Below, piece by piece: positions 59,015-64,000 of a stretch of 64,000 nucleotides of DNA. How positions within the stretch are numbered: the first letter of the stretch is position 1; each line of letters opens with the position of its first letter. Below the pieces are notes generated by a model. It did no database searches and was not told where the DNA came from. It was given only the letters and a program-made list of their open reading frames with translations. Source of the stretch: Mesorhizobium loti (GTDB lineage Bacteria > Pseudomonadota > Alphaproteobacteria > Rhizobiales > Rhizobiaceae); NCBI RefSeq assembly GCF_002858745.1, contig NZ_PJRO01000001.1, positions 248,001 to 312,000 on the forward strand, in the 5' to 3' direction. A program made the position numbers and the translations under genes.

Positions 59015-61105
59015 TTACGCGTATTTCTTCTGAACTTCCTGAGCGACCGCGGTCGGAACCGGCTCATAGTGGTCGAACTGCATAGTGTACTGGGCACGGC
59101 CCTGCGACATCGAACGCAGCGAGTCGACGTACTTGAACATGTTGGCCAACGGCACCATCGCGTTGACGACGACGGCGACACCACGGGTCTCCTGACCCTG
59201 GATCTGGCCACGGCGGCTGTTCAGATCGCCGATGACGTTGCCGACGTAATCTTCCGGCGTGACGACCTCGACCTTCATGATCGGCTCGAGCAGCTGGACG
59301 CCGAGCTTCGGAGCAGCTTCCCTGAAAGCAGCACGGGAAGCGATTTCGAACGCCAGTACCGACGAGTCAACGTCGTGGAAAGCACCATCGATCAGCGTCG
59401 CCTTGACCCCGATCATTGGGAAGCCAGCGAACGGGCCGGACGACATGACCGAACCGATGCCCTTTTCGACGCCCGGAATGTATTCCTTCGGAACCGAACC
59501 GCCGACAATCTTGGACTCGAACACGTAGTCCTCGCCTTCCGGATTTGGCTCGAACACCAGCTTGACGCGGGCGAACTGGCCGGTACCACCGGTCTGCTTC
59601 TTGTGGGTGTAGTCCTGTTCGTGCGTGCGGGTGATCGTCTCGCGATAGGCCACCTGCGGAGCACCGACATTCGCCTCGACCTTGAACTCGCGACGCATGC
59701 GGTCGACGATGATGTCGAGGTGAAGCTCGCCCATGCCGGCGATGATCGTCTGACCCGATTCCTCGTCGGTCTTGACGCGGAAGGACGGATCCTCGGCAGC
59801 CAGGCGATGCAGCGCGAGGCCCATCTTTTCCTGGTCGCCCTTGGTCTTCGGCTCGATAGCGATCTGAATGACCGGATCCGGGAATTCCATGCGCTCCAGA
59901 ATGACCGGATGCAGCGGATCGCACAGCGTGTCGCCGGTGGTCGTTTCCTTGAGGCCAGCCAGAGCGACGATGTCGCCGGCAAAAGCCTCGTCAACGTCAG
60001 CGCGCGAATTCGCATGCATCTGCAGCATGCGGCCGATGCGCTCCTTCTTGCCTTTCACGGTGTTGTCGAGCGAAGCGCCCTTGGCGAGCTTGCCCGAATA
60101 GATGCGTGCAAAGGTGAGCGAGCCGACGAACGGATCGTTCATGATCTTGAAGGCGAGCATGGACAGCGGCTCGTTGTCGTCCGCATGACGCTCGATCTCG
60201 GCATCTGTCTTGGCATCGACGCCCTTGATGGCCGGCACGTCGATCGGCGACGGCAGGTATTCGACGACGGCGTCGAGCAACGGCTGCACGCCCTTGTTCT
60301 TGAAGGCCGAGCCGCAGAACATCGGGTAGAACTTGACCGCAATGGTGCCCTTGCGGACCAGCGCGCGGATGGTGTCGTTGTCGGGAAGATTGCCCTCGAG
60401 ATAGTTGTTCATCGCGTCGTCGTCCATCTCGACGGCAGCTTCGATGAGCTTCTCGCGATATTCTTCGGCCTTTTCCTTCAGGTCGGCCGGAATCTCAACG
60501 ACATCCCAGGCTGCACCGAGCGATTCATCGCGCCAGACCAGCGCATTCATCTCGACCAGATCAACGACGCCCTTGAATTCACTCTCAGCGCCGATCGGCA
60601 GCTGCATGACGACGGCCTGCGCACCGAGGCGTGAACCAATCATCTCGACCGAGCGGTAAAAGTCGGCGCCGATCTTGTCCATCTTGTTGCAGAAGATCAT
60701 GCGCGGCACGTGATACTTGTCGGCCTGGCGCCAGACGGTCTCAGTCTGCGGCTCAACACCGGCGTTGGCGTCGAGCAGTGCAATCGCGCCGTCCAGCACG
60801 CGCAGCGAACGCTCCACCTCGATGGTGAAGTCGACGTGGCCAGGCGTGTCGATGATGTTGAAGCGACGCATCTTGCCGTCACGGCCCTGCCAGAAGGTCG
60901 TGGTCGCAGCGGACGTGATGGTGATGCCGCGTTCCTGCTCCTGCTCCATCCAATCCATGGTTGCAGCGCCGTCGTGGACTTCGCCGATCTTGTGCGACTT
61001 GCCCGTGTAATACAGGACGCGCTCAGTCGTTGTCGTCTTGCCGGCGTCAATGTGCGCCATGATACCGAAATTGCGGTAGTCTTCGATTTTATATTCGCGG
61101 GCCAT
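59015..61105 (-). CDS. fusA: Elongation factor G
   Basis: 696 residues. GTPase domain with [40 protein letters not shown] and [15 protein letters not shown]; domains II-V follow, ending with a normal C-terminus. Translocates the ribosome. In the str unit rpsL-rpsG-fusA-tuf. Confidence 0.98.
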   Translation of the reverse strand: MAREYKIEDYRNFGIMAHIDAGKTTTTERVLYYTGKSHKIGEVHDGAATMDWMEQEQERGITITSAATTTFWQGRDGKMRRFNIIDTPGHVDFTIEVERSLRVLDGAIALLDANAGVEPQTETVWRQADKYHVPRMIFCNKMDKIGADFYRSVEMIGSRLGAQAVVMQLPIGAESEFKGVVDLVEMNALVWRDESLGAAWDVVEIPADLKEKAEEYREKLIEAAVEMDDDAMNNYLEGNLPDNDTIRALVRKGTIAVKFYPMFCGSAFKNKGVQPLLDAVVEYLPSPIDVPAIKGVDAKTDAEIERHADDNEPLSMLAFKIMNDPFVGSLTFARIYSGKLAKGASLDNTVKGKKERIGRMLQMHANSRADVDEAFAGDIVALAGLKETTTGDTLCDPLHPVILERMEFPDPVIQIAIEPKTKGDQEKMGLALHRLAAEDPSFRVKTDEESGQTIIAGMGELHLDIIVDRMRREFKVEANVGAPQVAYRETITRTHEQDYTHKKQTGGTGQFARVKLVFEPNPEGEDYVFESKIVGGSVPKEYIPGVEKGIGSVMSSGPFAGFPMIGVKATLIDGAFHDVDSSVLAFEIASRAAFREAAPKLGVQLLEPIMKVEVVTPEDYVGNVIGDLNSRRGQIQGQETRGVAVVVNAMVPLANMFKYVDSLRSMSQGRAQYTMQFDHYEPVPTAVAQEVQKKYA

Positions 61106-61134
61106 GGGAGGTGCCTCTCAAGTCTCGTTCGCGC

Positions 61135-61617
<483 letters not shown>

Positions 61618-61666
61618 TCAATCTCGCAGGCTTGGCGCACAAAAAAAGCGCCGAAGCCGGAAAACC

Positions 61667-62038
61667 TTACTTCGGACGCTTGGCGCCGTACTTCGAACGG
61701 CGCTGCTTGCGGTTCTTGACGCCCTGGGTGTCGAGCACGCCACGAATGACGTGATAGCGCACACCCGGAAGATCCTTCACACGGCCGCCGCGGATCATGA
61801 CAACCGAGTGCTCCTGAAGGTTGTGGCCTTCACCCGGGATGTAGCCGATCACCTCGAAACCGTTGGTCAGACGAATCTTTGCCACCTTGCGCAGAGCCGA
61901 GTTCGGCTTTTTCGGCGTGGTGGTGTAAACGCGCGTGCAGACGCCCCGCTTCTGCGGGTTCTGCTGCATGGCAGGGACCTTGTTTCGCGTTGCCGGCACC
62001 TGGCGCGGCTTGCGGATCAGCTGGTTTACGGTAGGCAT
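61667..62038 (-). CDS. rpsL: Small ribosomal subunit protein uS12
   Basis: 123 residues: [20 protein letters not shown] and [20 protein letters not shown]. The lysines at 43-44 and [10 protein letters not shown] are wild type, so no streptomycin-resistance change is visible. First gene of the 19-kb ribosomal series. Confidence 0.98.
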   Translation of the reverse strand: MPTVNQLIRKPRQVPATRNKVPAMQQNPQKRGVCTRVYTTTPKKPNSALRKVAKIRLTNGFEVIGYIPGEGHNLQEHSVVMIRGGRVKDLPGVRYHVIRGVLDTQGVKNRKQRRSKYGAKRPK

Positions 62039-62114
62039 TAAACCTTCCTTCTAGTTCTCAATCTCGTGTCGCAAACCCATTACGGGCCGTTTCAAGCGGC
62101 TTTCCATACGCAAA

Positions 62115-62151
62115 TTCGGGCCGAAACCGCGCGTTTGCGGTCTTGCCCGAA
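62115..62151 (-). promoter_or_regulatory. Stem-loop in the rpsL leader
   Basis: TTCGGGC and GCCCGAA are perfect outer arms; ACCGC and GCGGT pair inside them, giving a two-part stem. It lies about 80-115 bases before the rpsL start and would be in the 5' untranslated mRNA. Confidence 0.5.
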
Positions 62152-62233
62152 CAAAAAGCAGAGGAAGCGTTGCCGCTTCATGCGTGACGGAAATGTCATT
62201 CGCTCGTAAAACGAACCCTGTTTGAGGCAAACT

Positions 62234-62252
62234 CCAAGGCGCGACGCCTTGG
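62234..62252. other. Perfect palindrome upstream of rpsL
   Basis: CCAAGGCG, CGA, CGCCTTGG: 8-bp arms and a 3-base loop. No T tract on either side long enough for a terminator; could be an operator or a leader hairpin. Confidence 0.5.
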
Positions 62253-62503
62253 AAAAGCTGACCTCACATCGGTTCAGACGTCGCGGCTTCTACTCGCAAC
62301 ATCGCAAACCGTCAACCCCGTAGCCCCAGAAATTCCGCTTGGGCCGAGGCTTGGCTGCCATGCGCGCAATGCATGTAATATTCTTGCGTCTTTTTGCACA
62401 TGCGAAGAAGAAAGTGACCGGCCTGCGGCTGTCACCCGGCCCGGCTTCGTGCAAAAAGGAGCAAAATGTCCCTTGGGACGGATGCATACGAAGGAATCAG
62501 TCT

Positions 62504-62800
62504 TTGCAAGACCCTTTGAACGACAATGACGAGCCGCGGCCGGTCATGATCATCACCGGCCGCGTCTGGAAGAAGAAAGGCGGCAAGCCGGAGGGTGTCC
62601 ATGTGATGCTGACGGCACCAGATGATGATTCTGCCGTGCGTCGTGCCCTGGAATCACTCGCAGCCGAGGGCTACGCCGAAGCAGAACTCGACCAGATCGG
62701 CGAAATGCAGGAAGAACCCGACGAGGAGCCGCACATTTCCGCCTATCAAGGCGCGCTTGAAGGTGAAGTCTCGATCGTCACCTTCGACGAGCCGATCTGA
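62504..62800 (+). CDS. Small conserved-looking protein of unknown function
   Basis: 98 residues from a TTG at 62504, chosen because AAGGA lies 8 bases upstream; an ATG at 62546 ([17 protein letters not shown]) is the alternative. The protein is acidic, soluble and mixed alpha/beta: [35 protein letters not shown]. No motif I recognise. It starts a plus-strand operon with a PLP enzyme 13 bases downstream, so it may be tied to that metabolism. Confidence 0.75.
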   Translation: MQDPLNDNDEPRPVMIITGRVWKKKGGKPEGVHVMLTAPDDDSAVRRALESLAAEGYAEAELDQIGEMQEEPDEEPHISAYQGALEGEVSIVTFDEPI

Positions 62801-62813
62801 ACGGACGAAGACG

Positions 62814-63926
62814 GTGGCAGGGGATCAGAATCAAGAGAAGACGCCGCGGGACTGGGCCGATCGCGCCGTCGCAGCGATCGAGGCGGATCAACATCGTTCG
62901 GCCGACACGCATTTGTGGAAGCTCGACGTGCCGTCCCTCCCCGGCATCGATCTCTATCTGAAAGACGAATCCACACACCCGACCGGCAGCTTGAAACACC
63001 GGCTGGCGCGCTCGCTCTTTCTCTATGCCTTGTGCAACGGCCTGATCCGCGAAGGCACGGCTGTGGTCGAGGCGTCCTCCGGCTCCACCGCCGTCTCGGA
63101 GGCCTATTTCGCCCGCATGATCGGCACACCTTTTTACGCGGTGATGCCACGCTCGACCTCACGCGAGAAGATTGCCGCCATCGAGCACTATGGCGGTAAT
63201 TGCCATTTCATCGACGACGGCCGGCGCATCTACGCCGAATCCGAGGAACTCGCCGAACGGCTCGGCGGCTACTTCATGGATCAGTTCACGCATGCGGAAC
63301 GCGCCACCGACTGGCGCGGCAACAACAACATCGCCGAAGCCATCTTCCAGCAGATGCGCACGGAACGCTTTCCGATCCCCTCCTGGGTGGTGATGGGGGC
63401 CGGCACCGGTGGCACCTCAGCGACCATCGGCCGTTACATCCGCTACAAGCGCCACGCGACGAGACTGTCGGTCGCCGACGTCGAACACTCCGCATTCTTT
63501 GAAGGTTACTCGACACAAAACCCGGTCGCCTCCAGCGAACGCGCGTCCCGTATCGAAGGCATCGGCCGACCGCGCGTCGAACCATCCTTCGTACCGGGCG
63601 TCATCGACCATATGCTGCGCATACCCGACGCAGTGTCGATTGCGGCCAAGCGGGTGCTGTCGCGCCGGCTTGGACGGCGGGTCGGCGGCTCGACTGGTAC
63701 CAATTTCGCGGCAATGTGCTTTCACGCCGCGCGCATGGTTGCTGCCGGAGAAAACGGTTCGGTGGTGACGCTGATCTGCGATTCCGGCGAGCGCTACGCC
63801 AACACCTACTACTCCGACGACTGGTTGCGGGCGAACGCCATCGATCCTTCGCCCTTCGAGCCGCTGCTCGAGAATTTCCTGGCCGGCGGCCCATTCGAAC
63901 TCCATCTTGAAGAAAGCTGGCGATGA
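62814..63926 (+). CDS. PLP-dependent cysteine synthase-family enzyme
   Basis: 370 residues of fold-type II. PLP lysine Lys61 in [13 protein letters not shown]; substrate loop [13 protein letters not shown]; phosphate loop [14 protein letters not shown]; a second glycine-rich stretch [16 protein letters not shown]. This resembles the cysteine synthase family but not CysK or CysM precisely, so it may use another sulphur or amino donor. GTG start at 62814. It overlaps the next gene by 4 bases. Confidence 0.88.
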   Translation: MAGDQNQEKTPRDWADRAVAAIEADQHRSADTHLWKLDVPSLPGIDLYLKDESTHPTGSLKHRLARSLFLYALCNGLIREGTAVVEASSGSTAVSEAYFARMIGTPFYAVMPRSTSREKIAAIEHYGGNCHFIDDGRRIYAESEELAERLGGYFMDQFTHAERATDWRGNNNIAEAIFQQMRTERFPIPSWVVMGAGTGGTSATIGRYIRYKRHATRLSVADVEHSAFFEGYSTQNPVASSERASRIEGIGRPRVEPSFVPGVIDHMLRIPDAVSIAAKRVLSRRLGRRVGGSTGTNFAAMCFHAARMVAAGENGSVVTLICDSGERYANTYYSDDWLRANAIDPSPFEPLLENFLAGGPFELHLEESWR

Positions 63927-64000
63927 CCGCTGCATGCCCCATCAACATGGCCATTGTCGGCGTCGGCAAGATCGCCCGCGACCAGCATCTGCCGGCGCTC
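63923..64000 (+). CDS. Gfo/Idh/MocA-family oxidoreductase, N-terminus (cut by window end)
   Basis: 26 residues visible: [20 protein letters not shown] then [26 protein letters not shown] is the Rossmann NAD(P)-binding start of the Gfo/Idh/MocA family and resembles D-galactose 1-dehydrogenase. The ATG overlaps the stop of the PLP gene (ATGA), so the three genes form an operon. Substrate cannot be decided from this fragment. Confidence 0.8.
   Translation, partial: MTAACPINMAIVGVGKIARDQHLPAL

Larger units (their letters stand above)
62039..62503. other. Upstream region of the str cluster
   Basis: 465 bases without a credible gene. Contains two palindromes (62115-62151 and 62234-62252) and must hold the divergent promoters for rpsL (minus) and the operon starting at 62504 (plus). 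I see no promoter match good enough to report. rpoB/rpoC, often upstream of rpsL in other bacteria, are not adjacent. Confidence 0.6.

Noticed and set aside
62290..62487. 65-codon minus-strand frame in the str leader
   Set aside because: It lies opposite the start of the 62504 operon, without ribosome binding site or conserved motifs.

Overview
The window is high-GC bacterial chromosome. Gene order, protein types and intergenic repeats point to an alphaproteobacterium of the order Hyphomicrobiales (Rhizobiales), most likely the Mesorhizobium/Aminobacter/Phyllobacteriaceae side. The clues are the merR-ihfA-fabH-plsX-DUF177-cytochrome chaperone block, nnr next to glnBA, TGA-N9-TCA (RirA-like) boxes near siderophore genes, and the GAATTGC/TTTCCG repeat family. 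No prophage, CRISPR array, insertion sequence or integrase was seen, so this is mostly core genome with small accessory patches.

Layout: (1) 1-2000, the start of a TetR repressor divergent from a DHA2 drug-efflux pump, with a palindromic operator between them. (2) 2000-7700, a periplasmic gamma-glutamyltranspeptidase, the NAD(P)HX repair enzyme nnr, and glnB-glnA behind a sigma-54 promoter. (3) 7900-11300, an amino-acid permease divergent from a TetR regulator plus DmpA-type (P1) aminopeptidase. (4) 11500-14850, a two-gene surface polysaccharide unit, a tRNA-Pro(GGG) and two repeats. (5) 14900-20000, lipid and envelope housekeeping (merR, ihfA, fabH, plsX, DUF177, cytochrome bc1 chaperone, bamE). 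(6) 20000-23300, a proton-pumping pyrophosphatase and two small proteins. (7) 23400-27200, an OsmF/YehYXW-type osmolyte ABC importer. (8) 27450-34400, a hydroxamate-siderophore uptake system (AraC regulator, TonB receptor, FhuC, FhuD, double-length FhuB) with two iron-box-like palindromes. (9) 34500-40500, the riboflavin/nusB/nrdR block, split by a PLP enzyme and a DUF1905 gene. (10) 40800-43100, a Pho-box-controlled alkaline phosphatase and an ankyrin protein. (11) 43177-62038, an unbroken str-S10-spc-alpha ribosomal supercluster on the minus strand, from rpsL to rplQ. (12) 62500-64000, the start of a plus-strand operon: a small unknown protein, a cysteine-synthase-fold enzyme and a Gfo/Idh/MocA dehydrogenase cut by the window end.

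The most notable non-coding signal is a repeat of about 100 bp found in four good copies (1901, 14401, 14731, 23300) and one decayed copy (40531). Each good copy pairs a GC-rich hairpin with a T-rich tract. Three of the four lie directly at a gene's 3' end in the orientation of an intrinsic terminator, and one supplies the gene's stop codon. Other regulatory signals I can support are the glnB sigma-54 promoter, the phoA Pho box, the two TGAG-N7-CTCA boxes, and several hairpins inside the ribosomal cluster. I did not find a wholly new multi-gene system. The least characterised coding units are the permease/regulator/P1-peptidase module and the operon starting at 62504.
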